From assembly GCA_032622095.1 (NCBI GenBank), contig CP136065.1, forward strand, positions 67,795,675-67,859,674: 64,000 nt of DNA, given 5' to 3'. The notes below the pieces were generated by a model. The model was not told the origin of the DNA. It worked only from the letters and a program-made list of their open reading frames with translations, and ran no database searches. Source of the stretch: Siphonodentalium dalli (Eukaryota > Mollusca > Scaphopoda > Gadilida > Siphonodentaliidae). The position numbers were made by a program, and so were the translations under genes. This document shows positions 22,129 through 33,748 of the stretch, one piece after another (position 1 is the stretch's first letter; each line of letters opens with the position of its first letter).

Positions 22129-23129
22129 ACACATATAAACACACATGCGCATCAACGTGTTCGTTTACGCACGACACGCGACTTGCTGTCAACCACACCT
22201 CAAATCATACAATGTATCGATCTACTACACCTTGGCAATGATAGTTTAAAGCAAAATTTATTTTACTCTCGAATGCGCGAAATGCAAGCGTTATCGACTT
22301 CACTGTCACCTGATATTAGTGTTCTCATGAAAGCTCTTCCCACTGAAATGCCGGATGGCCTGGAAACTCCTAACTTACTCCACCGATGCAGTTATTCGCG
22401 GCGTCCATGCAGATCACTCTCCTTGTGAAATAATTTTCTCAACTGGCTGGCGACCGTAGAATTATCTCCCTTTCGACCGTAAGCCCATGTTGTGTTATCG
22501 TTCTTCGTACTCACGTAGAGTGACCGATCTTTCACCTGGTTATGCACGCCAAACACGAATACTATTATTATTGTAACCGATTGGTGATAAGTCTGGGACT
22601 GTATGTCTACGTACATTACGGTTGTGTTGTGATCAAGATGGAAGTCAACTGGTTATATAACCAGTGGACTTCCAATTTGATCACAATACATCCGTAATTT
22701 AATTACATAATATATTTACACACGGATGTCCGTCATTTACTACACATTGTAAGCTCACATCTGATCATTCTCATCCATAAACGCTCGCACAATCTGTACT
22801 AATATTGGTAGAATTAATTCACACGACAATATTGGTATCTTAGGTCACCGTTTTATATATTGAACTTACAAACAAACACATAAGTATTGCAGTGTATATA
22901 ATCTTTTTTTTTCAGAACTGTTTATGATTTTCTACTTTCATGTGTGTATATCTCTATACCATGCTTATCATTATTACCTTTATTCTTACATCCATCGCCA
23001 CACCCTCTCTATCCTTACATCTTTATGATTACTAATACAATCCCCGGCTATTGACTCAGGCCTCAAACCGACGAACCGATGACAGGAACGAACTGCCTAC
23101 CCGCTTAAAATATACTAAGATATACACCG
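21295..23129 (+). other. Long inter-ORF region of the nested LINE
   Basis: There are 1.8 kb between ORF1 and ORF2, unusually long for a LINE. It holds a (TA)n run at about 22088-22126, an 84-bp palindrome (22615-22698) and an open frame at 22063-22428 with no family I recognise. It may carry secondary insertions. No RT or endonuclease motif is present. Confidence 0.6.
22615..22698. repeat. Imperfect 84-bp palindrome
   Basis: The arms ATTACGG...GTGATCAA and TTGATCAC...CCGTAAT meet at ACTGGTTATATAACCAGT without a loop. About nine in ten positions pair. It could form a cruciform or be a minimal inverted-repeat element inserted in the LINE. Confidence 0.85.
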
Positions 23130-26100
23130 ATGATCCTGGCTGACGTGCACCGTTCACGGGTAGGCATGTTCTATACTCGCGCGCGTTATGCTAAGCGAAA
23201 ACATAGATGCGACCCATTGATATCGGAATTACTCATCTTTTACATTGGATTACAACTAAAGGGCGCTGGTAAAAATGAAATACTACTGGCCTTACTCATG
23301 CTGTTTATGGTGAGATACAACGACAAAATTGAAATCTCAACTACATCTACGCGAAAAAACGTCCGACACAATCTTTTGGCCAATACCCAAATTGGAATTC
23401 CCTTCTGGTTCAGGCATCTTCTCATCACTTCTGGTGATATTAAACCAAATCCTGGTCCCACCAATAATGGTCAACTGTCACTATTCCATTTGAACGTACA
23501 AAGTTTCCTCCCTAAAATCGACATACTTGCCACCGAAATACAAAATTACGATATATGCGGCTTTACGGAATCTTGGTTGAGCGATAAAACTGACCAGCAT
23601 GACTTACTAATACACGGATTTGACGAACCCGAGCGAGCCGACAGAGTAGGAACGGACAGTGTAGGTGGGGCGTGATCGCTTATATCAAAAACGATTTAGC
23701 CTATACACGCAGAAAAGATATCGAGAAACCTGGTTTAGAAAGCATTTGGCTTGAAGTTATATTACCGAGAGAAAGAGTGTTGATTGTTTTTTTTTACCGC
23801 CCCCCAAATGTGAATTGCTGGCACAACATATTAGAAAACATCGGTGACACCATAAATTCGAATCCCACACACAAACTAATTGTCTCTGGAGACTTTAATG
23901 AAAATCAATACAACCCTGTAAACAAGAAAGTACAAACCATAGTCGCAGAATGTAATCTGAAACAAGTTATTCACGACTCCACAAACTTCACAGAATACTC
24001 TGAAACCATAATAGATCTAATATTCATAAATGATCTATGTGAACTGAAAGGATCTGGTACCCTGGATCCCTTTTTTCCGACCTAGTCCGCTATCATGTGC
24101 CGGTATATGCCACGATAGAAATCGAAGACAAACAGAAAGGAAGCAAATCTTTTAATCGTCTTATTTACATGTATGATGAGGCTAATTTTATTTCCTTAAA
24201 CAATGAAATTCGTTCATGTGACTGGAACCGAATAATTGACAACCTGGGAACTGATAAAATCTGCTCAACATTCACATCATATATGAATAATCTTATCGTC
24301 AAATATGTACCCAGCAAAATTGTCAAATGCCGTCAGAACGAGCCTGAATGGATGACACCGAGAGTTAAGTATCTCATTAGAAAACGGAAAAGGGTACACA
24401 AAACTGCAAAAGCTAGGAACACCCCAGCCATGTGGCAAAAATATCGGACAATCCGCAATGAAGTAATTACTGAAGTACGAAACTCAAAGAAAATTCATAT
24501 ACAAAAAATGGAATCAATCCTTCAAGATCCAGAAACTGGCGACTCAAAATGGTGGAAGATTTTCAACAAACTGTCTCGCAAAAAAGTTAATTCGGTCCCG
24601 CCCCTCTCGAGGAATGGAATAGTTTCTTCCTCAGATTACGAGAAAGCAACTGTACTAAATGATTATTTTTGCAATATTGCCTCATTGAATATGACCTACG
24701 ATCTGCCAGACCCGCCTGTCGACGAGACAAACACCCCCATGCTAAATAATATCCTAATTAGTGAAATTGACGTTTTTAATGTCCTGAAAGTAACAAAAGC
24801 CGACAAAGCCTCTGGACCCGACCAAATAAGCCCGCGTATTCTGAAGAATTGTCTCAGTCTCAGCACCCCCCTTTCTGTAATATACAATCGTTTTCTTAAT
24901 GAAGCATATTTTCCAACTGAATGGAAACGAGAAAACGTAGTCCCAATCCATAAAAAAGGGGACCGCAGTAATCCAGAAAACTACCGACCAATCTCCTTAT
25001 TAGGAGTTTTTGGAAAGGTTTTTGAGAAGTGTGTTGCAAAGCATTTAATGTCATATCTCCAGTCAAATAATATCATAACCGAACGACAGTCGGGATTTGT
25101 GCCATCAGATTCAACATCATATCAGTTATGCGACATATACCATCACTTGGCGAAATCACTAGATGATGAACGCGACGCCCGCCTACTATTCTTCGACATC
25201 AGCAAGGCATTTGACAAAGTGTGGCACGATGGCTTATTATATAAGCTAAGCGCGGTGGGTATCCGCGACAATCTTTTAAAGTGGTTCGGATCGTACCTCG
25301 GTGGAAGACACCAACGTGTAGTTATGGGATCCGAAGCCTCAAACTGGGGAACCATTACAGCTGGAGTTCCACAAGGCTCAGTACTAGGCCCTATCCTATT
25401 CCTTGTTTTTATTAACGACATTGTTAATGACATATCATGTAATATCCGACTTTTCGCTGACGATACATCTATATCTCTTTCAATAGAAGATCCGACTGTT
25501 TGCGCACTAAGATTACAACAGGATGTCAAACGACTTGAATCCTGGTCAAACAAATGGCTCGTAAAATTTAATGTCTTAAAAACTGAAGCGTTAACTTGCA
25601 CTAGGAAGAGAAATCTAATCGACCACCCAACCCTTTATATGAACAATGAACCCATCACGGAAGTAAAACTCCATACACATCTTGGGGTCGTTTTAAGTAG
25701 CGACGGAAAATGGAAGCCACACATAGATAATTTATTAAGCTCAGCATGGAAAAGAATAGCCCTTATCAGAAAACATCGTTTCTCGTTGGATAGAGCATCA
25801 ATAGAAAGATGCTACTTTACCCTGGTACGCACTGTATTAGAATACGCTTGTGTTGTCTGGGATGGTTGCACCAAAGAAGAAAGCGATGACATAGAAAAAG
25901 TACAATATGAAGCAGCTCGTATAGCAACAGGTGCAACCCGATCTGCCAGTAACAAATCTCTCCTGACGGAAACCGGATGGGAACTCCTCGCCGTACGGCG
26001 GAAACGTTTAAAGCTCCGTCTCTTTTACAAAATGATGTCTGGCCAAGCCCCTCCTTATCTGCGAAATCTAATACCCCCAACAAACGTTGAAATAACAAAT

Positions 26101-26613
26101 GTTAACACCCGACAGGCTAATTCCCTGAGAGCCCCAAAGTTCGATTCCACTTCCTTCAAAAAATCCTTCATCCCCTCAACAACAGACCTCTGGAATAAAC
26201 TCGACCCGAACGCAACAAGTTACGAGTCCCTTGCATCATTCACAAAGTCCTTAAACTGTACTAGAGAGGGAGTACCCCGATATTACTATGAAGCTATTAC
26301 CAGAAAAACACAAATTAACCACACCCGCCTCAGACTCAACTGCAGCGATCTAAATTATCACAAGTACACAAATTTCATCGCCGATCACCCATATTGTTTA
26401 TGCGGACAATTAGAGGACAACGACCATTACCTAATGAATTGCGATAGATACACAGCTGAAAGAAACTCACTTCTCCAGTCATTAAATGATATATGCAACC
26501 TGACAACACACAAACTTCTGTATGGATGCCCCGAATTAACACCCAAAACCAACGCAAAATTTTTCAGAGAAGTACAGAAATACATCTCCAGGACAAAGCG
26601 CTTCGCCAACTAA
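23130..26613 (+). pseudogene. LINE ORF2: 2A-like leader, APE endonuclease, reverse transcriptase (frameshifted)
   Basis: The segments are 23130 to about 23668, about 23669 to about 24070, and about 24071 to 26613, in three frames. The first carries a leader of about 100 residues, the 2A-like stretch ending GDIKPNPGP (residues 102-110), and the start of the endonuclease (FHLNVQSFLPK, GFTESWL). The second continues it (FFYRPPNVN, SGDFNE). The third has the reverse transcriptase (ASGPDQISPRIL, YRPISLLGVFGKVFEK, FFDISKAFDKVWH, GVPQGSVLGP, FADDT at 25453) and a C-terminal Cys/His motif (YCLCGQLEDNDHYLMNC). Both frame changes fall in homopolymers (GGGG, TTTTTT). They may be decay or sequencing error. 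Confidence 0.88.
23406..23459 (+). other. 2A-like translational skipping motif
   Basis: It encodes FRHLLITSGDIKPNPGP. The 2A consensus is DxExNPGP; here the usual Glu is Lys (DIKPNPGP), while the hydrophobic run and NPGP are kept. Such motifs are known at the N terminus of APE-type LINE ORF2 proteins in several invertebrates, where they separate the leader from the endonuclease during translation. Activity with Lys is uncertain. Confidence 0.8.
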
Positions 26614-27464
26614 ATAAGTTTGTATATCGCTATGTTAAATGATCTAATACTCTCAGACATAAAAGAATGAATGTATACTTAGCAATAACTCGCGCGAGTA
26701 TCAATGCCATACAGTCCGTTGGTACGAGGTCACCGAGTCATTTAAAACACTAAAAACCCATTCTAAAACCCCTGAACCATATCTGACATAACCCAATTTA
26801 CTACTCTAAGCTCATTGCTTTCCTATTATTAACTTAGACTTATACCGTTCTACCATTACCATTACTGGTGATCTATCTTTTCCCATCAACATTGCCAGCA
26901 GCATTTCGAACATGAAACGTTATTGTTATATCCTTTAAAAATAGACTCAAAAGACCATAATTTATCTACTTATATATCTATTTAATATATAAACCAAACA
27001 TAATTGCACATTAATGAAAAAAGTGGAAAGAAGAGCCAGTGAAAAGAAATATGTTGGACGCTTTTGCGACACGAAGTTTATTCTACATGTACATATCTGA
27101 ATCTATACAGAAACATAGGGAAGAGATACACCATCATTATCTATAAAACATTAATTATTATTCATGCCTATACACAATTACATAATGCCATTACCTGACG
27201 TACCTACACCCACCCCACCTCGCGAGAGTAATAATCGGCTACATGGAACGACAGTAGTATCTGGATTACGGAATGTATATCGTACGACACAACATTATAT
27301 AAATCAGACAGTCGCTCTCTCGCTGGGTGGGATGGACAAAAACTGATTCCCGGAAACGACTCACATAAGCACACACGCTTGATGTCGAATCCGGTCCATG
27401 ATGTTATATTCTGATATGTTGTAATTTATGTTGTATTGTTCATGGAATAAATACTGTTTAAACT

Positions 27465-29318
27465 AACTGATTTTTCACCTGGTCGAAACGCCGACCGAAG
27501 AAGATGTTTCATTGCTTTGACACTTGCCTCCGCGTGAGAATTGGACTGCGGATATCGCGGTGACGAAGTAATGTGCCGAACACCCCAGTCTTTTAGAAAT
27601 GTCTGGAAAACACGAGATGCATACTGCGGTCCATTATCACTATAAAGAATTGTCGGATTTGCCGTATCAGTGAATGTCTTTTTGCAAGACTCGATCAGTT
27701 TAACTGAAGTTGCTTCTTTTCCCAAGTTAAAAATAGACGGCCAGCCAGACTTGACATCTGTTATTATCAGATACTGACATCCATTTGAGGTAAACAAATC
27801 TGAACACATGTGTTCAAACACTCGGCTAGGAACCGGATGTTGTTTTATTGGCTCCTGGCACTGAGAAGGAAGGCGTTCACTGCAAATCCTACAGGATCGT
27901 ACAGTCCTATCTATATCTGCATCAATTTCTGGCAAATAAACAGTCAAGCGAGCCCTGCGCTTCGAACGTTCAATCCCTTGGTGGCTTGCATGCAGTTTAG
28001 TCAGAATGTTTTTCCTCATTTCTTTTGGAATTACTAATCGGCAGCCACACACGATATAGCCATTGTCAACTGTAAGTCGATCGCGTACGGCCCAGTATTG
28101 ACGGAGAGCAAGTGATAAGTCTTTCTTGTCGTCTGGAAATCCTTTCTCGACAACTGAATACAGTTCCTGATATTCGCCATCGTCACTTGAAACGTTTTTT
28201 ACAGCTTCAAGATGGAGGTCCTCCTCGACAATATCATCTGATATAGGCTGGATCATAATGGATCTCAAACTGTACTCAACCTCTTGCTCTAAAATCTGGT
28301 CCTCGTTATCAGGGTCCTTTATTGGGTTACGGCTGAGAGCATCTGCAGCAGACAATTTAGTTCCAGGAATCCACGTCGTGTGGAATTGATATCGCATCAG
28401 CTTCATTCGCATAGTTTGTAGTCGAGGATTGTCAATGTTACTCAAACAATAACTATTTAATATTGGCACAAGTGGTCGATGATCCGTAACGAGTTCGAAT
28501 TTTGACAGTCCTTCCAGGAAAATTCGACATTTTTGAACTGCCCACACGGCTGCTAACATCTCCAGTTCAATCATGGCATACCGAGTTTCCGCTGCGGATA
28601 GAAATCTTGAGCCTGCTTGAACGACATGCCACGTTTTATTTGACGGTTCCTGTTGGAAAAGGACGAATCCTAAACCATTCAAGCGACTGGCATCGACATG
28701 TAATGCAGTAAGTCTTTGAGGCTCATAATACGAGAGAACAGGCACGGTACACAGGACATCTCTGGCTTTTCTGAACGCCGTTTCGTGAACCGAATCCCAT
28801 ATAAATTCGTTGCTCGACTTGAGAAGTGGTCGTAAAGGGTCTAGATATTTGGCAATCTGATTAGTAAAGCCAGCCAACTGGTTCGCCAGCCCAAAAAATG
28901 ATCTGAGATCAGTTATGTTCTTTGGAACTGGGAAGTCACTGATAGCTTCCGTAATATCAGAACTGATTGTATATCCTTTGTCGTTTATTCTGTAACCGCA
29001 GAACGTAACTTCGGATTCACCGACAACGAATTTATCAGGATTCAACGAAATGCCCTTCTGCGAACAACGGGTTAGAATCTGACGTACATGTGCCACGTGC
29101 GATTCGAGTGAGTCATCATATGCCACAAAATCATCAACAATTTTCCGATGTCTCGGTATTCCAGTGAGAGCTTCGTCCATCCGCCTATTGTAGTGTTCGG
29201 ATATAGAACAAATTCCAAATGGAGCCCGTAAAAACATAAACGTCCAAAAGGGGTGATAAATGTTGTCAGACGTTGACTGTCGGGAGACAGAGGGCACTGC
29301 CAGTAGCCACTGAGACAA
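27465..29318 (-). pseudogene. Gypsy pol: RT second half, RNase H, integrase core
   Basis: This continues RT after a frameshift near 29240. It has FMFLRAPFGICSISEHYNRR, then the catalytic VDDFVAYD, then RNase H (LHVDASRLNGLGFVLFQQ, IELEMLAAVWAVQKC, VTDHRPL). The integrase zinc region follows (HASHQG, CRICSE) and then the DDE core (SDLF, YSDNGPQYASR, AEASVKAMKHLL). The frame then enters the LINE insertion at 27464. The proteins copy element RNA and insert it into the genome. The catalytic residues that can be seen are retained, so the breaks are recent. Confidence 0.92.
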
Positions 29319-30985
29319 TCAAACGATGCGAAGAAACGAGCGTTTGTAGCTGCCATGTCCGCAACAGCTTCCTGTGGAGACGGGGATTGGTATCGCTCCC
29401 GTTGAACAAACTGGTTCAATTTGGTGAAGTCGACACATAGGCGAATATCGTCCGAATTTTTTTTCGGGGCCACTACAATTGGGGCACACCATTCGGTAGG
29501 ATCTGTTACTGGAACTATGATTCCATTTTCGAGCATACTATTCAGTTTATCTTGAAGTTTATCTCGATATGCATAAGGAATGGTGCGTGGTGCTTTTATA
29601 CAGAAAGGAATGTGATTGTCCTGGAGTTCGATTTTAAATTGCTCATCGGGCATAGCGCGGATCTCACGATCGAACACAATGGGAAATTCCGCCATGAACT
29701 GCTCTCGAAGAGTTACAGAGTCGCTTATTTCGCTGGTCGCATGCATACGGTCTGTGGTTATCGCGTTTGTCTCCGTAATCGCGTTTGTCACATGCGTATG
29801 GCCTGTTGATGCTCCGATGTCAACATGGTTCCGATCATTAACAAAAGTGTTCCCTTGTACACTGGTTATACTAGTAGAAGTCGTCGCTTCACAATAACCA
29901 TCAGGTAAAGCAGTAGTCGCATGCATATGGTCGCTCGCGAGTAAACTGTCGTTTTCCGCAAGATACATCATAGGTTTCAACATTTTACCTCCTCTCTGTG
30001 CTGGATAGTCCTCTGGAATGATGCCAAGGTCTCGTGACGTTATCCATGACATGTATAACCCTGTTGTGCCTTGCAACACGTGAATGGTATCTTTAACACG
30101 ATAAGATCCACACACAATTTCAGCATCAAATTCTCCCAGTTGCTCAATTTCTCGGTTATCTGCGGCACGCAAAGAAGCAGTAGTTGGTCGCAGATTCAGC
30201 GGATCAATCTCGAGTTGGCAAAGTACATCCAACCCACAGGCTGATCCCTCAGCCCCAGTATCTGGAACTGCTTGAATTATCTTGCCATTCGCTATTTTGC
30301 CTCCAACCAGAACATCAATCGTAGGTGCTTTTCTGTGCGATATTGGAGCTAACAGGGGCCCGAAATGTATGACAGAAACATGTTTTTGCGATGAGACTGT
30401 TCCTTTTCCTTGGCACAATTTTGATTTAGCCCAATGTCCCTTGCACAAGCAAACTGCGCAATGTGAATTAAACGCTGGACAACGAGCGTTCGGAGCGTGT
30501 TGTTTCGTACATTTTTCACAAATCGTCGTCTTCGGTGTACCTTTATAGTCTCGCGAAAATTGCTGTTTTTTATTGCGTTCCCGTTTATATTGTGATATTG
30601 CACAAATGTCATTGGAATCGCCAGTAATCTCTTTGCGGTGTCGTTTCGTAGCTTCCTCTGCGCGACATATAGCAATCGCACGCGTAAGGTCGACATCCTT
30701 CTCAACAAGTAACCGTTCTATCGTATCGGAATCTTGTATGCCCGTAACGATTCGATCTCGGATCAACGACTCTTCACATGCGTCGCAAAATGAACACGTT
30801 TTTGCAAGTTCCCTCAGGTCGGTAACATAGTCATCGAAATGTTCATCTTCACTTTGGGTTCGTAAATTGAAATTTCTGCGTTCTATAACGATATTCAATT
30901 GTCCATGCACATGAAGATGAAGGGCCTTAATGATCTCAGTTGGGACGTTCTTCTTATCATCTGGCAGATTCAAGTTTAAAACAAC
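29238..30985 (-). pseudogene. Gypsy gag C-terminal part, protease and RT first half
   Basis: Numbered from the leucine codon at 30973: the gag capsid-like part is at about 1-145. Zinc-knuckle sequences follow at 152-187 (ICEKC; CAVCLCKGHWAKSKLC, with an atypical H-x6-C spacing). The aspartic protease signature DTGA is at 238. RT starts at about 440 with WCAPIVVAPKK, IRLCVDFTKLNQ and SYWQCPLS-like SGYWQCPLSPDSQ. The frame departs from the RT pattern at 29238-29240, where one base is missing, and then runs into unrelated sequence. Confidence 0.9.
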
Positions 30986-31213
30986 TTACAACGTTTCATT
31001 TGAGAGGCATGACCCGAATAAAGCCATTTGAATTTCACCTGGCTGCTTGTCGAGGTTGGACAATTTACTATAATCGTTCCACCTTTGTTTCCAGAGAGTG
31101 AAACTTTCACCGCGGTCGATCGTGATGTCCAATTTTTGCGGCATTAGTGGAGACGTTGCATAATTGAAAGCAACTGCAGCGGGTGGTTGCTGGTCTGGTT
31201 CCTGTGCCATCAT
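30986..31213 (-). pseudogene. Gypsy gag N-terminal part, ending at an in-frame stop
   Basis: ATG at 31213, 75 codons (YATSPLMPQKLDI, SFTLWKQRWNDY, ALFGSCLSNETL), then TAA at 30986-30988. The frame after the stop continues with typical gag sequence, so this is a single nonsense change in gag. The YATSP/W-W-Y pattern is usual for the start of Gypsy gag in invertebrates. Confidence 0.85.
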
Positions 31214-31301
31214 AGACAGAGCACGTGGTCAATTAGAATGCAGTTTTGTCAGTTCAGCAAGGAAATTTAGATTCATGTAATCTATGAGTCCGTTATGATA
31301 T

Positions 31302-31318
31302 AACTGTAGACGACGCCA
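31302..31318 (-). promoter_or_regulatory. Candidate primer binding site of the Gypsy element
   Basis: Directly after the 5' LTR, the minus strand reads TGGCGTCGTCTACAG. TGG pairs with a tRNA CCA end. The tRNA itself is not identified. Confidence 0.5.
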
Positions 31319-31479
31319 TGTTATGATATCACCAAGACAATTATCATGGAATAAGATGACTTTAATTGAACTCTGTAATGAACGTGATACGGAAATAAAC
31401 TTGTTAGAATCCCATCTAAATAATAGGTCGTTCATATCAGCGACTGATACAGAACGCTAGAATAATACATAGTAACACA
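31319..31479 (-). repeat. 5' LTR of the Gypsy element
   Basis: 161 bp, one mismatch to the other LTR. In this class it would hold the promoter and the start of the element RNA. It is followed on + by the target duplication CACGT. Confidence 0.97.
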
Positions 31480-31484
31480 CACGT

Positions 31485-32200
31485 GTTCGCGATAATTTAT
31501 GACATGTCAATAACCATTATATCGGCGTGTCTTTTAGTCCAATTGGTAAGAGAGTAGTTTGACTGCTTGTTCATATCACCGAATCGAGTTGTCAATTAGC
31601 TGGAAATCCGGCCACCGAGTCTGATACCATGTTATGCCAGACAAATGGAGACACTATGACGTATTTACCTTGTCGAAAAGTTTATTTGTGACATTAGAAA
31701 CAATGGACCGTGCACGAGTTTCAATAAAGAATGTAAAACAGCAACACCAAACACACCGAACACTTTGTCCGACGTGAAATACACTTTATGATGGAATATG
31801 AAATACATGTATATTCCATAGGTATATTTCGTAAAATATCAATCACCAGTAAAAACGTACCAACACGTTTCCAGTGGAACGCAAAATAATTATCGTGAAA
31901 TAGCTTTCCACCAATGGTTCGATCAGGTCACATAAATAATGCACATTACCAGTTTTCTTGATTTAAGCTATGTGCGTTTCCCCAATTACACTATTCAAGT
32001 TACAAACAGTTAGTTGTCGTTATCAGTGCATATAATGACGTCATGATTGGATCTCTGGCCTCGTACTCCAATGATGGAATATAACACGGCCCACATGGCG
32101 TGCTGTCGTTAGAACACAACTCTTCAATATTCGAACAACAAATTATCTGTCAATGGAATTCGTTTTGTTTATCATAAAGATGTGAAATTAATTAACTGTC
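31485..32200. other. Unassigned spacer with tRNA-like SINE trace
   Basis: At about 31527-31600, TAGTCCAATTGGTAAGAGAG resembles a Pol III A box and CACCGAATCGAG a weak B box. This suggests an old tRNA-derived SINE. No cloverleaf can be drawn, and nothing else is supported. Confidence 0.3.
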
Positions 32201-32686
32201 TTAACCCTTTCATGGCGGGAGCTTCATGAAATTTTGCGAAAACCATGTGCCAATGCATTCTGTTATATATGCGAGTCGACCATACTAGGTCGTCTCGTAC
32301 ATATAAGAGAATGCACTGGCCTAACACATTTTATATTATTTTTGGTATAAATATTGTTAAAGAATGAAAGAAAAAAGAAAACAAAATGATACAAAACTGT
32401 TATATATGTAAGAAATAATGATGAAAAATCATAAAAACTGTTAAAGAATGTAGGAAAAAAATTATACAAATTGTTATAGAATGTAAGAAAAGAATTACAA
32501 GAATGTAAGAACAAATGATAAAAAAAATGGTAAAACAGATGATGAACATTTTTACAGAATGTAAGAAAAATTGATAAAAAATAGTAACAAATTGTCGATG
32601 GTCGACTCGCACATATAAGAGAATGCATCGGCACATGGTCTTTAGTGTTGCGCCATGCAGTGCAGCTCCCGGTATGAAAGGGTTAA
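32201..32686. mobile_element. piggyBac-like MITE (TTAA, 486 bp)
   Basis: TTAACCCTTTCATGGCGGGAGCT at the left pairs with a near-exact inverted copy at the right, and TTAA is at both borders as in piggyBac elements. Inside are a long hairpin (GCCAATGCATTCTGTTATAT to GAATGCACTGGC, 32251-32316) and an A-rich array of GTTAAAGAATGTAAGAAAA-like units. A single hairpin arm follows near the right end (32586-32634). Related copies are at 410, 7285, 55936, 56650 and 58740. Confidence 0.85.
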
Positions 32687-33748
32687 ATAATACATGTACG
32701 TGCGTATCGTATAGGTCTCCATGCGTTGGGTGATAATCTCCATTTAACCAATAGTACAGTTAATCGGGCGGATTGTAATCCTAACCGTTTAGAGCATTTC
32801 CCTATAGTGTTCACTCAATATTGTTTAGATTCGAGCGGATTGGACGGTATATGTTTGCGCGAATTCGTAGCGCTGCAGTTTTCGCAATGGCCATCAATAA
32901 TTTATCATCTGTGCAATTCACATTTCCGATTTTATAATTCATTAATTTCACTTTATTTCGTTCGAGGCGGAGTAAAATTGTATGATTTCAAAATGGTGGT
33001 TACTAACCTGACAATAAGACAACTTCCGATTTAGAGAACTGGTATAGTCTCATACCAGGTGAGTAATTATGATCGCTGATTGGTAAATTTGAATCGGAGA
33101 CATGGTAAATTACTATGGTTGATGACCGTTCCAGGGCCAGATATCTGAATATATACATGTACATGTGAAGTCAATCTTCACTTTTGTGTGTATATACTAT
33201 TGCTTCATAATGAGCTTAGAATCATCTCACTGCGAGTCCATAACGAACTGACATGGGAGACATTTTAGTACACTGTGGACTCATTTTGTCTTATTTTATG
33301 TTCATTGTGGGTTGAAAATAACGACCATATATACACCAAGACTCGACTTACCAGATGTACGCTATTTATGATGAGTTTTCAATGTGGCCTCCGACATAAA
33401 ACGGGATAACAGTATCAACTAAGTCCGATATGAAACTATGCGAATATTTATGTCCAATTAATGCGAACCCAATTGCCCGAGGTTATGTTGGCCGCATATT
33501 TGTAGTGATGTTCAACAAAGTTAATACATTACAATGCGTGCAAACAATTCGAGAATGATGATAAACTATCGCGTGGAAACGATGGGTAAACTTCATCTTC
33601 CAGAGATGACGTCATCGTAGGAGTCTAGTCTGGACATGTTTCGTAAGTGCGCGAAGTACGTGTATAATGTTTAAACTAGTACGCTGCGTTGGACCTTTGT
33701 GTTGTATCACATAGCTTCATATGCAACATATCCTCGTACAGATTGGAC
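32687..33748. other. Unassigned spacer
   Basis: Only short chance frames (for example 32726-33034) are present. I see no repeat or motif that I can support. Confidence 0.35.

Larger units (their letters stand above)
19879..27464 (+). mobile_element. 2A-bearing APE-type LINE nested in the Gypsy integrase
   Basis: It is flanked on both sides by AACTGATTTTTCAC (19865-19878 and 27465-27478). Skipping the insert restores an uninterrupted integrase frame, so the ends are well fixed. Contents: 5' leader, ORF1 (20392-21294), a 1.8-kb gap with a (TA)n run and a large hairpin, ORF2 (23130-26613, two frameshifts), and an 850-bp 3' region ending without poly(A) in GGAATAAATACTGTTTAAAC. It is nearly full length at about 7.6 kb. 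It must be younger than the Gypsy copy, which itself has near-identical LTRs. Confidence 0.93.
19159..31479 (-). mobile_element. Gypsy-type LTR retrotransposon, split by a nested LINE
   Basis: The element has 161-bp LTRs at 19159-19319 and 31319-31479 (TG...CA ends) that differ at a single base. It is flanked by the 5-bp target duplication CACGT (19154-19158 and 31480-31484). It reads on the minus strand: gag, protease, RT, RNase H, integrase. Removing the nested LINE (19879-27464) and one copy of its 14-bp target duplication leaves about 4.7 kb. Short LTRs and this size resemble the bivalve Steamer-like group, but that is inference. An in-frame stop in gag, a one-base loss in RT and the LINE insertion make it non-autonomous. 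Confidence 0.95.

Noticed and set aside
22063-22155. Frames through the (TA)n run coding for Ile-Tyr repeats
   Set aside because: Translation of a microsatellite, not a gene.
31527-31600. tRNA-like sequence (also at 56949)
   Set aside because: An A-box-like stretch is present but the B box is poor and no cloverleaf forms. It is more likely a SINE trace than a tRNA gene.
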